49,345 nt of DNA, taken from positions 1 through 49,345 of the forward strand of contig JAAYHU010000001.1 of NCBI GenBank assembly GCA_012735245.1, in the 5' to 3' direction. Source of the DNA: Tissierellia bacterium (GTDB lineage Bacteria; Bacillota; Clostridia; Tissierellales; Tissierellaceae). Within the stretch, counting starts at the first letter, position 1, and every line of letters begins with the position of its first letter. Under the pieces are notes generated by a model. That model saw only the letters and a program-made list of their open reading frames with translations, ran no database searches and was not told where the DNA came from. This document shows, piece by piece, positions 17,587 to 27,446 of this stretch. The translations under genes and the position numbers were made by a program.

Positions 17587-18636
17587 TTGGAGAGAAGGAA
17601 AACAAGAGTTATTAAAGTGGGGAAGGTACTAATAGGTGGAGATAATCCTATATCAGTTCAATCCATGACAAATACTGTAACAAAGGATATAGAAAGTACA
17701 GTTAAACAAATTAAAGAATTAGAAAATGCAGGATGTCATATTGTTAGATTAGCTATTACTGACTTAGATGATGCTAAGGCCATACCAAAGATAAAAAGAG
17801 AAATAACCATTCCAATTATTGCTGATATACAGTACGATTATAAATTGGCCTTAGAAGCTATTAAGTACGGAGTAGATGGGTTAAGGTTAAATCCAGGGAA
17901 TATAGGTTCAGAAGATAGGGTCAGGGAAGTTGTAAAGGCTTGTAAAGAAAAGAGGATCTCAATAAGAGTGGGGGTTAATGCTGGTTCCATTAAGAAGGAA
18001 TATTTAGAAAAATATAAGGGTGTCAATGAATACTCAATGGTATATAGCGCCTTAGAGCAAATTCGTATCTTAGAGGATATGGATTTTCAAGATATAAAAA
18101 TTTCGTTAAAGGCAAGCAATGTGCCACTTACTGTCAAGGCCTATGAGAAAATGTCTAATCTAGTCGACTATCCCCTACATTTAGGCATAACAGAGGCGGG
18201 GCCCATATGGAAAGGTTCAATAAAATCATCTGTAGGAATAGGAATTTTACTTTCCAAAGGTATTGGAGATACCATAAGGATATCTCTAACTGGAAATCCC
18301 GTTGAAGAAGTAAAAGTGGGTAGACAAATATTAAAATCGTTAAACTTGTTGAATGAGGGGATAGAGCTTATATCTTGTCCAACCTGTGGAAGAACCAATA
18401 TAGATTTAATCAAGATAGTAGAAGAGGCCGAAAAGAGAACGGCAGGAATAAATAAGCATATAAAAGTGGCAATAATGGGATGTCCAGTAAATGGCCCTGG
18501 AGAAGCTAGAGAAGCAGACATAGGTATAGCTGGCGGTAAAGGAGAAGGCTTGCTATTCAAAAAAGGTAAGATTATAAAAAAGGTTAAAGAAGAGGACTTA
18601 CTAGATGAACTATTAAAGGAAATTGAAAAACTTTAA
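17587..18636 (+). CDS. ispG: 4-hydroxy-3-methylbut-2-en-1-yl diphosphate synthase IspG
   Basis: Iron-sulfur enzyme of the MEP isoprenoid pathway. Recognised from VGKVLIGGDNPISVQSMTNT, the C-terminal CPTCGRTNID and MGCPVNGPGEAREADIG, supplying the conserved cysteines for the 4Fe-4S cluster and its Glu. I choose the TTG at 17587 because the AAGGTGAG at 17575-17582 lies at correct spacing; a GTG inside that same site (17578) would add three residues. 349 residues. The presence of IspG implies that an MEP pathway operates, though dxr is missing from this cluster. Confidence 0.95.
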   Translation: MERRKTRVIKVGKVLIGGDNPISVQSMTNTVTKDIESTVKQIKELENAGCHIVRLAITDLDDAKAIPKIKREITIPIIADIQYDYKLALEAIKYGVDGLRLNPGNIGSEDRVREVVKACKEKRISIRVGVNAGSIKKEYLEKYKGVNEYSMVYSALEQIRILEDMDFQDIKISLKASNVPLTVKAYEKMSNLVDYPLHLGITEAGPIWKGSIKSSVGIGILLSKGIGDTIRISLTGNPVEEVKVGRQILKSLNLLNEGIELISCPTCGRTNIDLIKIVEEAEKRTAGINKHIKVAIMGCPVNGPGEAREADIGIAGGKGEGLLFKKGKIIKKVKEEDLLDELLKEIEKL

Positions 18637-18682
18637 AATATTTGCTGCCCAAATCTTTAATGGAGGGAGGTAGGACTTAGCA

Positions 18683-21600
18683 ATGAAGATGGAAGCATTA
18701 GACCTAGCTTGTTTTCTATCAAAGGAAATAGTAGAAGAACTTAATGGGACTAGGGCTTTTATTAATAAAGTTGAAGCTATTAAGGATAAAATGGAATTAT
18801 ATATTCATATATCTACTTCAAAACTCCTTGATTCATTTTTACAAGATAAAATCTGTAGGGATTTTCAAAAAAGATTTCAAAGTTTCAAAGTTAGGACCAA
18901 GATCTCATATGATATAGATGGCACCTTAGAAGAAAAGCTAAGATTTTATGAAGATAGAATTTTAGAAATTATTAAATCTGACATACAGTCTAGCAGTTCT
19001 TGGATTAATGATTTGAAATGGGAGCTCAGCAATGACTCCCTTATAATATTTCCCCCCAACAAAGTTGCCTTTCATTTAATGGAGGAAAATGGTCTCCTTG
19101 ATAAAATCAAAAATAAAATCCTTGATGAATTGAGAGTAGATTTAAAAGTAATACTTTCAGACAAGGAGCTCCAATTTGAAGAAGATTTTTTATTGCAGAA
19201 GGAGTTGGAAGAAAAAGAAATAGCAACTAATACCCTAAACAACACGTCAAACAATAATGGTAGTAATAAACCCATCAAAACAGATAAGAATTATATATAT
19301 GGAAGGCATATTAAAGATGACCCAATAAAAATTAGGGATATCAATATTGAAACTGGGTCTTGTACAATCTTAGGTGAAATATTTCAACTTGAAACGATGG
19401 AATTAAAGAATAATAGAATCCTGGTTACTTTTTACATAACAGATTTGACAGATTCTATGACAGTAAAAGCCTTCTTGCCACAGGATAGGGCCATTGAATT
19501 CTTAGAAAATGTTAGTAATAATTCCTATGTCAAAGTTTCTGGCGATATAGTTTATGATAATTATTCTAAAGCATTAGTTTTAATGTTAAAAAGCCTAAAC
19601 AAACTAGAAAAAGAAATACGGACAGATGAGGAAGAAGAAAAAAGAATAGAACTTCATCTCCATACCCAGATGAGTACCTTAGACGGTATCAATTCAATTA
19701 AAGAACTGGCCACTAGAGCTAAGGAATGGGGACATAAAGCCATTGCAGTAACAGACCATGGTGTGGTGCAAAGTTTTCCTGAAGCAATGGAAGTTAGTAA
19801 AAAGCTAGGTATAAAGATTATTTATGGAATGGAAGGATACTTAGTAAATGATAAGAAAGAAATTGTTAGCAATTTCGATGAAAATAAAGAATATTCAACT
19901 TTCGTAGTTTTTGACATTGAAACTACTGGCCTATCAGCTGTTAACGACATGATTACAGAAATAGGAGCTATAAAGGTAGAAAATGGAAAAATCATTGATA
20001 CCTTTAGTCAATTAATTAACCCTGAAAGGCCTATACCAGAAAAGATTACGAATTTAACAGGTATAACTGATGACATGGTAAAAGATAAGCCTACCATAGG
20101 TGAAATAATTAATGATTTTAAAGAATTTATTAAAGACCATGTTTTAGTTGCCCATAATGCATCCTTTGATGTAGGGTTTATTAGGGAAAAGTTTAAACTA
20201 TTTAACTTAGACCTAAATAATCCAGTCTTAGATACCTTAGAACTTTCCAGGGCTGTTTTTCCAGATTTAAAAAGCCATAAATTAAATATAATAGCCAATC
20301 ACTTAAATATAGAATTAATAAACCATCATAGGGCAGTAGATGACGCTAAGGCTACTGCAGAAATATTAATAAAAATATTAGATATTTTAAAAGAAAAAAA
20401 TATCACTACTTTTAAGCAAATTAATCTGCTAAATGGAAATAGGGATTTTTCAAAGCTAGAGTCTTTCCATATCGTTTTGTTGGCAAAAAATCTTATAGGG
20501 TTAAAAAATTTATATAAATTAGTATCAGAATCTCATATAAAATATTTTCATAGAAGGCCTAGAATACCTAAATCTCTATTGGAAACATACAGGGAAGGGT
20601 TAATAATCGGCAGTGCATGTGAAGCTGGTGAACTGTATAAAGCCATCTTAGAGAATAAAAGCGAAGGGGAAATAAGAAATATAGTTGACTTTTATGATTA
20701 CTTAGAAATTCAGCCAATTGGCAATAACATGCATTTAATCAGAAATGGGAAAGTGAAGGATGAATTGGAGTTAAGGAATATCAACAAAAGAATCTATGAC
20801 TTAGGGAAAAAATATAATAAGCTAGTTGTGGCAACAGGAGATGTTCATTTTTTAGACCCAGAAGATGAGATTTATAGGAGAATATTGATGTCTGGTCAAA
20901 AATATCAAGATGCAGATATGCAACCTCCCTTATATTTTAGGACTACTAAGGAAATGCTAGATGAATTCTCATACTTAGGAAAGGATGCTGCTAGGGAAGT
21001 AGTAATTACAAATCCTAATTTAATTAATGATATGGTTGAAGATATTCTCCCTATTCCAGAGGGGACTTATCCTCCTATTATTGAGGGGGCAGAGGAAGAG
21101 CTTAGGAATTTAACATATCAAAAAGCCATTGAAATATATGGTGACCCCTTACCTGAAATAGTTAGGGAAAGATTAGAGAGAGAATTGAATTCTATTATAA
21201 AAAATGGATATGCAGTTATGTATATTATTGCACAAAAATTAGTATGGAAATCCTTAGAAGATGGATATTTAGTCGGTTCTCGTGGATCAGTAGGTTCATC
21301 ATTTGTTGCAACTATGAGTGGAATTACAGAAGTAAACCCATTGGTACCTCATTATGTATGTAAGAATTGTAAACATAGTGAGTTCTTTGATGATGGATCT
21401 GTCTCCTCTGGTTTTGACCTTCCAGATAAAAACTGCCCTGTATGCAATACTAAACTTCATAAGGATGGACAAGATATTCCCTTTGAAGTATTTTTAGGAT
21501 TTGAAGGAGATAAGGAACCGGATATAGATTTAAATTTTGCTGGAGAGTATCAGCCAATTGCACATAGGTATACTGAAGAACTATTTGGGGAAGGCTATGT

Positions 21601-22945
21601 ATTTAGGGCAGGTACCATTGGAACTATTGCTGAGAAAACTGCTTATGGTTTTGTAAAAAAATACTTTGAAGAAAGAAATATATCCGTTAATCCAGCTGAA
21701 ATAAACAGGCTTGTACAGGGATGTACTGGAATAAAAAGAACTTCCGGACAACATCCGGGTGGTGTTATGATTGTTCCGAAAAATAAGGACATTTTAGACT
21801 TTACACCTATTCAGTATCCAGCTGATGATGAGAAAGCTGGTGTTATAACGACTCATTTTGACTATAATGCCATTAGCGGTAGAATATTAAAGCTTGACAT
21901 TTTAGGCCATGATGTGCCTACTATAATAAGGATGCTAGAAGACATTACTGGAGTAGATCCAACTAAGATTCCCTTAGATGAGCCTAAGACTATGAAATTA
22001 TTCACCAGTACTGAACCTTTAGGTATTAGCAAAGAAGACATTAATTGTGAGGTTGGGACCCTTGGAATCCCTGAATTTGGTACTAAGTTTGTAAGGCAAA
22101 TGTTAATTGATACTCAGCCACAGACTTTCTCAGACTTAGTTCGGATTAGTGGTTTGTCCCATGGTACCGATGTATGGATTAATAACGCACAAGACCTAGT
22201 AAAAAATGGAATAGCCCCATTAAACAAGGTAATTGCAACAAGGGAAGATATAATGTTAAATTTAATAAATAATGGCATGGATAAAAAAAGGGCTTTCAAA
22301 ATAATGGAAAGTGTAAGAAAAGGTAGAGGATTAACACAGGAAGACGAAGAAGAAATGAGAAAACTAAATATTCCTGAATGGTATATAGAATCCTGTAAAA
22401 AAATAAAATATATGTTCCCAAAAGCCCATGCTGCAGCATATGTGATGATGTCCTTTAGGATTGCATACTTTAAAGTATATTATCCAGAGGCTTTTTATGC
22501 CACCTATTTTACTATTAAAGCAAATGATTTTGATGCTGATTTAGTATTAAAAGGAAAAGAAGCAGTAAAAGAAAAGATTAATTATTTGGAGAAATTGGGC
22601 AATAATATGACTGCAAAGGAAAAAAATTTACTAACTGTTCTTGAAGTAGTCTTAGAGATGTACGCTAGGGGCTATAAATTTAAAAAAGTAGATCTTTATA
22701 GGTCTCATAGTGATAAATTTTTGTTAGAAGAAGAGGGCATTTTACCACCACTTAAATGTTTAGAGGGGCTTGGAGAAAGCGTTGCCAGGAAAATCGTCGA
22801 GGAAAGAAATATATCTAAATTTATATCAATTGAAGATTTGGTAAATCGTTGTAAAGTGAGTAAGCCGGTACTAGAAGTATTAAAAAACCACGGCTGTTTA
22901 AAAGATTTGCCAAAGAGCAATCAATTAAGCTTATTTAGTATTTGA
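18683..22945 (+). CDS. polC: DNA polymerase III alpha subunit, PolC type
   Basis: Main Gram-positive replicative polymerase with built-in proofreading. 1420 residues, full length. Order seen: N-terminal PolC domain (about 1-200); OB fold (about 215-300); PHP start IELHLHTQMSTLDG near 322; inserted DEDD exonuclease with FDIETTG near 411, HNASFDVGF and HHRAVDDAKAT; rest of PHP; zinc ribbon with CKNC near 893 and CPVC about 28 residues on; palm with GSRGSVGSSF and EPDIDLNF near 945-951. The last residues, NQLSLFSI, contain a clamp-binding motif (QLSLF). ATG 18683 lies 12 bases after a GGAGGGAGG; an in-frame TAG at 18671 limits the start. Confidence 0.97.
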   Translation: MKMEALDLACFLSKEIVEELNGTRAFINKVEAIKDKMELYIHISTSKLLDSFLQDKICRDFQKRFQSFKVRTKISYDIDGTLEEKLRFYEDRILEIIKSDIQSSSSWINDLKWELSNDSLIIFPPNKVAFHLMEENGLLDKIKNKILDELRVDLKVILSDKELQFEEDFLLQKELEEKEIATNTLNNTSNNNGSNKPIKTDKNYIYGRHIKDDPIKIRDINIETGSCTILGEIFQLETMELKNNRILVTFYITDLTDSMTVKAFLPQDRAIEFLENVSNNSYVKVSGDIVYDNYSKALVLMLKSLNKLEKEIRTDEEEEKRIELHLHTQMSTLDGINSIKELATRAKEWGHKAIAVTDHGVVQSFPEAMEVSKKLGIKIIYGMEGYLVNDKKEIVSNFDENKEYSTFVVFDIETTGLSAVNDMITEIGAIKVENGKIIDTFSQLINPERPIPEKITNLTGITDDMVKDKPTIGEIINDFKEFIKDHVLVAHNASFDVGFIREKFKLFNLDLNNPVLDTLELSRAVFPDLKSHKLNIIANHLNIELINHHRAVDDAKATAEILIKILDILKEKNITTFKQINLLNGNRDFSKLESFHIVLLAKNLIGLKNLYKLVSESHIKYFHRRPRIPKSLLETYREGLIIGSACEAGELYKAILENKSEGEIRNIVDFYDYLEIQPIGNNMHLIRNGKVKDELELRNINKRIYDLGKKYNKLVVATGDVHFLDPEDEIYRRILMSGQKYQDADMQPPLYFRTTKEMLDEFSYLGKDAAREVVITNPNLINDMVEDILPIPEGTYPPIIEGAEEELRNLTYQKAIEIYGDPLPEIVRERLERELNSIIKNGYAVMYIIAQKLVWKSLEDGYLVGSRGSVGSSFVATMSGITEVNPLVPHYVCKNCKHSEFFDDGSVSSGFDLPDKNCPVCNTKLHKDGQDIPFEVFLGFEGDKEPDIDLNFAGEYQPIAHRYTEELFGEGYVFRAGTIGTIAEKTAYGFVKKYFEERNISVNPAEINRLVQGCTGIKRTSGQHPGGVMIVPKNKDILDFTPIQYPADDEKAGVITTHFDYNAISGRILKLDILGHDVPTIIRMLEDITGVDPTKIPLDEPKTMKLFTSTEPLGISKEDINCEVGTLGIPEFGTKFVRQMLIDTQPQTFSDLVRISGLSHGTDVWINNAQDLVKNGIAPLNKVIATREDIMLNLINNGMDKKRAFKIMESVRKGRGLTQEDEEEMRKLNIPEWYIESCKKIKYMFPKAHAAAYVMMSFRIAYFKVYYPEAFYATYFTIKANDFDADLVLKGKEAVKEKINYLEKLGNNMTAKEKNLLTVLEVVLEMYARGYKFKKVDLYRSHSDKFLLEEEGILPPLKCLEGLGESVARKIVEERNISKFISIEDLVNRCKVSKPVLEVLKNHGCLKDLPKSNQLSLFSI

Positions 22946-22969
22946 TTTTTTGAGCTTTTATGGTATAAT
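22942..22969 (+). promoter_or_regulatory. Sigma-A-type promoter of the rimP-nusA-infB operon
   Basis: TTGATT (22942-22947, overlapping the polC stop) and a consensus TATAAT (22964-22969) are 16 bases apart. The transcript would begin about 20 bases before the leader hairpin ahead of rimP. Confidence 0.72.
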
Positions 22970-22999
22970 TATATTGACAAAAAAGGATTTTTTCTAGGA

Positions 23000-23029
23000 A
23001 AGAGTGGGTTGCCCCACTCTTGATTTTTT
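23000..23029 (+). terminator. Leader hairpin/attenuator upstream of rimP
   Basis: AAGAGTGGG (23000-23008) pairs with CCCACTCTT (23013-23021) around a 4-base loop and is followed by GATTTTTT (23022-23029). Lying between promoter and gene, it looks like an attenuator rather than an end terminator for polC, although it could serve both. Hairpin leaders ahead of rimP-nusA are common in this phylum; feedback by NusA is an inference. Confidence 0.72.
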
Positions 23030-23065
23030 ATAAACGATGGCGAAAAACCGGTGGAGGTGACTATA

Positions 23066-23530
23066 TTGGGTAGAAAAAATCTTATAAGTACAGTTAAAAA
23101 TATTGCTGAACCCTTAGCTGAAGAACTAGGGTATGAACTAGTAGATGTAGAATTTGTAAAAGAAGGGAATAGATATTTTTTAAGGATATTTATTGACAAA
23201 CCAGGAGGAGTAAATTTAGATGATTGTCAAAAAATGAGCCAGTTAGTTGGTAAAAAGCTAGACGAAGTAGATCCCATTGATGTATCTTATTATCTAGAAG
23301 TTTCTTCACCTGGCCTAGACAGACCTCTTAAAACTGATAAGGATTTAAAAAGAAACTTAGGGAAAGAAATCGAGGTAAAATTATATGAGCAATTAGAGGG
23401 TAAAAAATTTTTAGAAGGAGTCTTAGAAAATTTTACAGAAGACGAAATAATCTTAAAAGTAGATGAAGATAAGGTTATAAATATAAGTAGAAATAAGATT
23501 GCGTTAATAAAATTGGCAATTAAATTTTAA
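23066..23530 (+). CDS. rimP: Ribosome maturation factor RimP
   Basis: Assists 30S subunit maturation. About 154 residues: N-terminal alpha/beta domain with EELGYELVDVEFVKEG, FLRIFIDKPGGVNLDDCQ, and SYYLEVSSPGLDRPLK, then an SH3-like C-terminal domain. The strong GGAGGTGA (23053-23060) sits 5 bases before TTG 23066, which I take as the start; a GTG at 23051 would be inside the ribosome site. First gene of the nusA operon. Confidence 0.94.
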   Translation: MGRKNLISTVKNIAEPLAEELGYELVDVEFVKEGNRYFLRIFIDKPGGVNLDDCQKMSQLVGKKLDEVDPIDVSYYLEVSSPGLDRPLKTDKDLKRNLGKEIEVKLYEQLEGKKFLEGVLENFTEDEIILKVDEDKVINISRNKIALIKLAIKF

Positions 23531-23542
23531 GGAGGATTTTAG

Positions 23543-24604
23543 ATGAATGTAGATTTTATCAATGCCCTTATAGAGATTGAGAAGGAGAAGGGCATATCTA
23601 AGGACATAATCTTTGACGCACTTGAATCTGCATTGATTTCTAGCTATAAAAAGAATTTTGGTACATCGCAAAATGTTGAGATTGATATGGATAGGAATAC
23701 TGGAGAAGTTAAAGTTTTTGCAATAAAAGAAGTGGTAGAAGAAGTTGAGAATGAGAATTTACAAATTAGTTTAGAAGAAGCAAAACAATTAGATCCAAAA
23801 CATGAAATAGGAGATCTTATAAAAATTGAAGTAACCCCTAAGGAATTTGGTAGAATTGCTGCCCAAACAGCTAAACAAGTTGTTATTCAAAGAATTAGGG
23901 ATGCAGAAAGGGAAGTAATATATGAAGAATTCATTAATAGGGAAAATGAAATAATAACAGGCTTAGTCCAAAGAATAAGTAGAAACAATGTATTCATTGA
24001 TTTAGGAAAAACAGAAGGAATATTACCTCCATCGGAGCAAATGGAAAATGAAGAGTATAAGCAAGGTGACAGGTTAAAGTTATTGATTTTAGAAGTAAAC
24101 AAAACTACTAAGGGTCCACAAATTATACTATCTAGATCCCATCCAAATCTTGTAAGAAGGTTATTTGAATTAGAAGTACCAGAAATAAGTGATGGTATAG
24201 TTGAAATCTATTCTATTTCTAGGGAAGCAGGTTCAAGAACTAAAATTGCTGTTTATTCTAAGGACCCAAATGTGGATCCACTAGGGGCTTGTGTTGGCAC
24301 AAAGGGCAGCAGAGTAAAAGTTGTAGTAGATGAATTAAAAGGAGAAAAAATCGACATAGTTATTTGGAGTAAAAACATAGAAGAATTTATTGCAAATAGT
24401 TTAAGTCCGTCAAAAGTCCTCAAAGTCATAGCAAATAAAGAAGAAAAGTCTGCCATAGTAGTGGTTCCAGACTATCAATTGTCTCTGGCCATAGGCAAAG
24501 AGGGTCAAAATGCCAGACTAGCTGCAAAACTAACAAGTTGGAAAATCGATATAAAATCAGAATCTCAATTCAATGAATTATATGGACAAGAGGTGATTGA
24601 ATGA
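23543..24604 (+). CDS. nusA: Transcription termination/antitermination factor NusA
   Basis: RNA-polymerase-associated elongation factor. 353 residues: N-terminal domain (about 1-130), S1 domain (VQRISRNNVFIDLGKTEGILP near 140), and two KH domains (DPLGACVGTKGSRVKVVVDEL and LSLAIGKEGQNARLAAKLTSW). It ends after the second KH domain, without the acidic repeats found in proteobacteria, as is normal for Firmicutes. AAGGAGG precedes ATG. The stop overlaps the start of the next gene by 4 bases. Confidence 0.97.
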   Translation: MNVDFINALIEIEKEKGISKDIIFDALESALISSYKKNFGTSQNVEIDMDRNTGEVKVFAIKEVVEEVENENLQISLEEAKQLDPKHEIGDLIKIEVTPKEFGRIAAQTAKQVVIQRIRDAEREVIYEEFINRENEIITGLVQRISRNNVFIDLGKTEGILPPSEQMENEEYKQGDRLKLLILEVNKTTKGPQIILSRSHPNLVRRLFELEVPEISDGIVEIYSISREAGSRTKIAVYSKDPNVDPLGACVGTKGSRVKVVVDELKGEKIDIVIWSKNIEEFIANSLSPSKVLKVIANKEEKSAIVVVPDYQLSLAIGKEGQNARLAAKLTSWKIDIKSESQFNELYGQEVIE

Positions 24605-24873
24605 GAGTTAGGAAGATTCCATTAAGAAAATGTATAGGTTGCGGTGAAAACAAGCCTAAAAAAGAAATGATCAGAGTCGTTAGAAACAAGGAATTAGAAG
24701 TAAAGATTGATCCTACGGGAAAAATGAATGGAAGAGGTGCATATATCTGTCCCAATATTAGCTGTTTAGAACAGGCAAAAAAAAGCAAAAGACTATCTAA
24801 TGCACTTGAAATAGAGATTCCTAGTAGTATTTATGAGGAGTTGAGGGAGCTGATGGAATCGGACATGGAATAA
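24601..24873 (+). CDS. rnpM: YlxR/RnpM family RNA-binding protein
   Basis: A 90-residue member of the YlxR (DUF448) family, whose Bacillus member has been named RnpM, an RNase P modulator. It shows the family signature RKCIGCGENKPKKEMIRVVR and GRGAYICPNISCLEQAKKSK. Starts within the last 4 bases of nusA. In related clusters a ylxQ gene (L7Ae-like) often follows; here the gap to infB is too short to hold it. Confidence 0.92.
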   Translation: MRVRKIPLRKCIGCGENKPKKEMIRVVRNKELEVKIDPTGKMNGRGAYICPNISCLEQAKKSKRLSNALEIEIPSSIYEELRELMESDME

Positions 24874-24909
24874 GAAATATCACCTAAAATGAGTATGGGG
24901 GGTATGTAT

Positions 24910-27024
24910 ATGAAAAAAATAAGAGTTTACGAATTAGCAAGAGAATTGGAAACTAGTAGTAAAGATCTAATTAACAAGTTAGTAGAGTTAGATATAAACG
25001 TTAATAGCCATATGAGTACCTTGGAAAAAGAAGAAGCAGACCTAGTTAAATCAATTATAATAGAAGATGCTAAAGCAAAAAAATCTAATAAGGATAGTAT
25101 TAGTAAAGTAAGAGAAGATAAAAATATAAGAGAAGAAAAAATAAAGAAAACAGACGAAGGCCAACAGCAAGAAAAAAAGAAGAAAAAAAAGTATAAGGGC
25201 AAGAAAAAAAGAAATAAAAAAGGCCCAAAAACAGATAACAAAACAGAAATTAAAGAAAGGGATGAGTTAACCATAGAAATAGGAAGCACAATTGTAGTAA
25301 GAGAATTAGCGGAAAAAATTGGAGTTACTCCATCACAATTGATTTCAAAATTAATTAGCTTAGGTATAATGGTTAATCAAAATCAATCAATTGAGTCAGA
25401 TATAGCTGTCATCGTAGCAGAGGAGTTTGGAGTAGAAATTAAAGTAAAAGATGCTACAGCTGATAAAGATGACGATAATGAATTATTTAAATTAGACTAT
25501 GAAGATGATCCAAAGGATTTAAAAACTAGGGCACCAATTGTAACTGTAATGGGTCATGTAGACCATGGAAAGACTTCATTATTGGATGCTATTAAGAAGA
25601 CTAATGTAACAAAAACTGAAGCTGGCGGTATTACACAACATATTGGAGCATATTTGGTAAGTATCAATAATAAGAAAATTTGTTTCTTAGATACTCCTGG
25701 CCATGAAGCCTTTACTTCTATGAGGGCAAGAGGGGCTCAGGTTACTGATATTGCCGTCTTAGTAGTTGCAGCTGATGATGGTGTAATGCCTCAAACGATA
25801 GAAGCTATAAACCATGCTAAAGCAGCAAATGTTCCAATTATTGTAGCCATTAATAAAATCGATAAACCTACAGCAAATGTAGATAGAATAAAACAAGAAC
25901 TGGTAGAACATTCCTTAGTTCCTGAAGACTGGGGTGGAGATACTATAACAGTACCTGTATCTGCAAGAACTGGAGAAGGTATAGAGGAACTTTTGGAAAT
26001 GATATTGTTAGTGGCAGAAATGGAAGAATTAAAAGCAAATCCAAACAGGAAGGCTGTTGGAACCATAATAGAAGCCCAATTAGATAAAGGAAAAGGGCCC
26101 TTAGCTACAGTAATTGTTCAAAAGGGAACCCTAAAGGTAGGTAGCATAGTAGTTTCTGGCTCTGCCCATGGTAGGGTAAGGGCTATGTTTGATGACAAGG
26201 GTAGAAGGGTAAAGAAAGCTTTACCTTCAACGCCAGTAGTAATACTTGGTTTGTCGGAAGTTCCCAATGCAGGAGAGTTATTATATGAAGTAGAAGATGA
26301 GAAGACTGCCAGAACCATAGCAGAAAAACATCAGGAGAAGCTTAGAGAACAACAAATAAAAACTGAACAAAAAGTGTCCTTGGACGATTTATTTGAAAGG
26401 ATTAAGCAGGGAGAAATAAAAGATTTAAATATAATAATAAAAGCTGATGTAAGGGGTTCCATAGAGGCACTGAAACAATCTCTTGAAAAACTAAATACTG
26501 ATGAAGTAAGGACCAATGTCATTCACAGTGGTGTAGGTGGAATAACTGAGTCAGATGTCATGTTGGCCTCAGCATCAAATGCTATTGTGGTAGGTTTTAA
26601 TGTTAGACCCAATTTAAATGCCATAGAAGTAGCTAAGAGAGAAAAGGTTGATATTAGAACATACAGGGTAATATATGATGCCATAGAGGATATAAAAGCT
26701 GCTATAAAAGGAATGCATGCACCTACTATAGTTGAGGAAGTACTAGGGCGGGCAGAGGTTAGAGCCACATTTAAACTCCCTAATGGTACTACTATTGCAG
26801 GAATATATGTTTTAGATGGTAAAATAACTAGAAATGCTAAGGTAAGACTTTTAAGAAATGATGTAGTTGTATATGAAGGAAACGTAGCGTCTCTAAAGAG
26901 GTTTAAAGATGACGTAAGGGAAGTATTGTCTGGATTTGAAGCTGGTGTTGGATTAGAAAATTATAATGACGTAAAAGAGGGAGATTTAATAGAAGCCTAT
27001 ATATTAAAAGAAGTTCAAAAATAG
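24910..27024 (+). CDS. infB: Translation initiation factor IF-2
   Basis: GTPase that places initiator tRNA on the ribosome. Two IF2-N modules are seen, [19 protein letters not shown] near 3-25 and a second in [19 protein letters not shown] near 130-150, joined by a Lys-rich linker. The G domain begins about 214 with [20 protein letters not shown] and NKIDKP follow; then domains II-IV. GGGGGG at 24897-24902 lies 7 bases before ATG 24910; earlier in-frame ATGs at 24889 and 24904 lack their own site. 704 residues. Confidence 0.97.
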   Translation: MKKIRVYELARELETSSKDLINKLVELDINVNSHMSTLEKEEADLVKSIIIEDAKAKKSNKDSISKVREDKNIREEKIKKTDEGQQQEKKKKKKYKGKKKRNKKGPKTDNKTEIKERDELTIEIGSTIVVRELAEKIGVTPSQLISKLISLGIMVNQNQSIESDIAVIVAEEFGVEIKVKDATADKDDDNELFKLDYEDDPKDLKTRAPIVTVMGHVDHGKTSLLDAIKKTNVTKTEAGGITQHIGAYLVSINNKKICFLDTPGHEAFTSMRARGAQVTDIAVLVVAADDGVMPQTIEAINHAKAANVPIIVAINKIDKPTANVDRIKQELVEHSLVPEDWGGDTITVPVSARTGEGIEELLEMILLVAEMEELKANPNRKAVGTIIEAQLDKGKGPLATVIVQKGTLKVGSIVVSGSAHGRVRAMFDDKGRRVKKALPSTPVVILGLSEVPNAGELLYEVEDEKTARTIAEKHQEKLREQQIKTEQKVSLDDLFERIKQGEIKDLNIIIKADVRGSIEALKQSLEKLNTDEVRTNVIHSGVGGITESDVMLASASNAIVVGFNVRPNLNAIEVAKREKVDIRTYRVIYDAIEDIKAAIKGMHAPTIVEEVLGRAEVRATFKLPNGTTIAGIYVLDGKITRNAKVRLLRNDVVVYEGNVASLKRFKDDVREVLSGFEAGVGLENYNDVKEGDLIEAYILKEVQK

Positions 27025-27076
27025 ATTAAATTATTCAAATAAAAAATATTAATGGTTATTATCAGAGGTGTGACTT

Positions 27077-27445
27077 ATGAATAATAAGAGAGTGTATAGA
27101 ATATCAGAAGAGGTAAAAAAAGTTGTATCTGAATTGCTCTTTAATGGCTTAAAGGATCCGAGAATTCATTCTTTGACAACTGTAACTAATGTTGAAGTTA
27201 CAAGGGATTTAAGATATGCAAAAATTTATGTCTCAGTATTGGGAAATGATGAAGACAAAAAAAATACAATTGAAGGATTAGAAAGTGCCAAGGGCTTTAT
27301 CAGAAACGAAATAGGTAAAAAAATCGATTTAAGATATGTGCCAGAACCAATATTTTATTTAGATGAATCCATTGAGCAGGGAATTTATATATCTAAGCTA
27401 ATAGATGATGTGAACAAAAACACTAATAATACTGGGGAAGAATAA
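27077..27445 (+). CDS. rbfA: Ribosome-binding factor A
   Basis: 30S maturation and cold-adaptation factor; 122 residues in a single KH-like fold. Signature blocks: [35 protein letters not shown], and [18 protein letters not shown]. Preceded by AGAGGTGTG. Follows infB as in most Firmicutes. Confidence 0.95.
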   Translation: MNNKRVYRISEEVKKVVSELLFNGLKDPRIHSLTTVTNVEVTRDLRYAKIYVSVLGNDEDKKNTIEGLESAKGFIRNEIGKKIDLRYVPEPIFYLDESIEQGIYISKLIDDVNKNTNNTGEE

Positions 27446-27446
27446 T

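Noticed and set aside
24927-25289. Long antisense open frame opposite infB
   Set aside because: It is a by-product of the Lys/Glu-rich linker of IF-2, reads as Phe/Leu/Ser-rich nonsense, and has no ribosome site. Other antisense frames in the window look the same.
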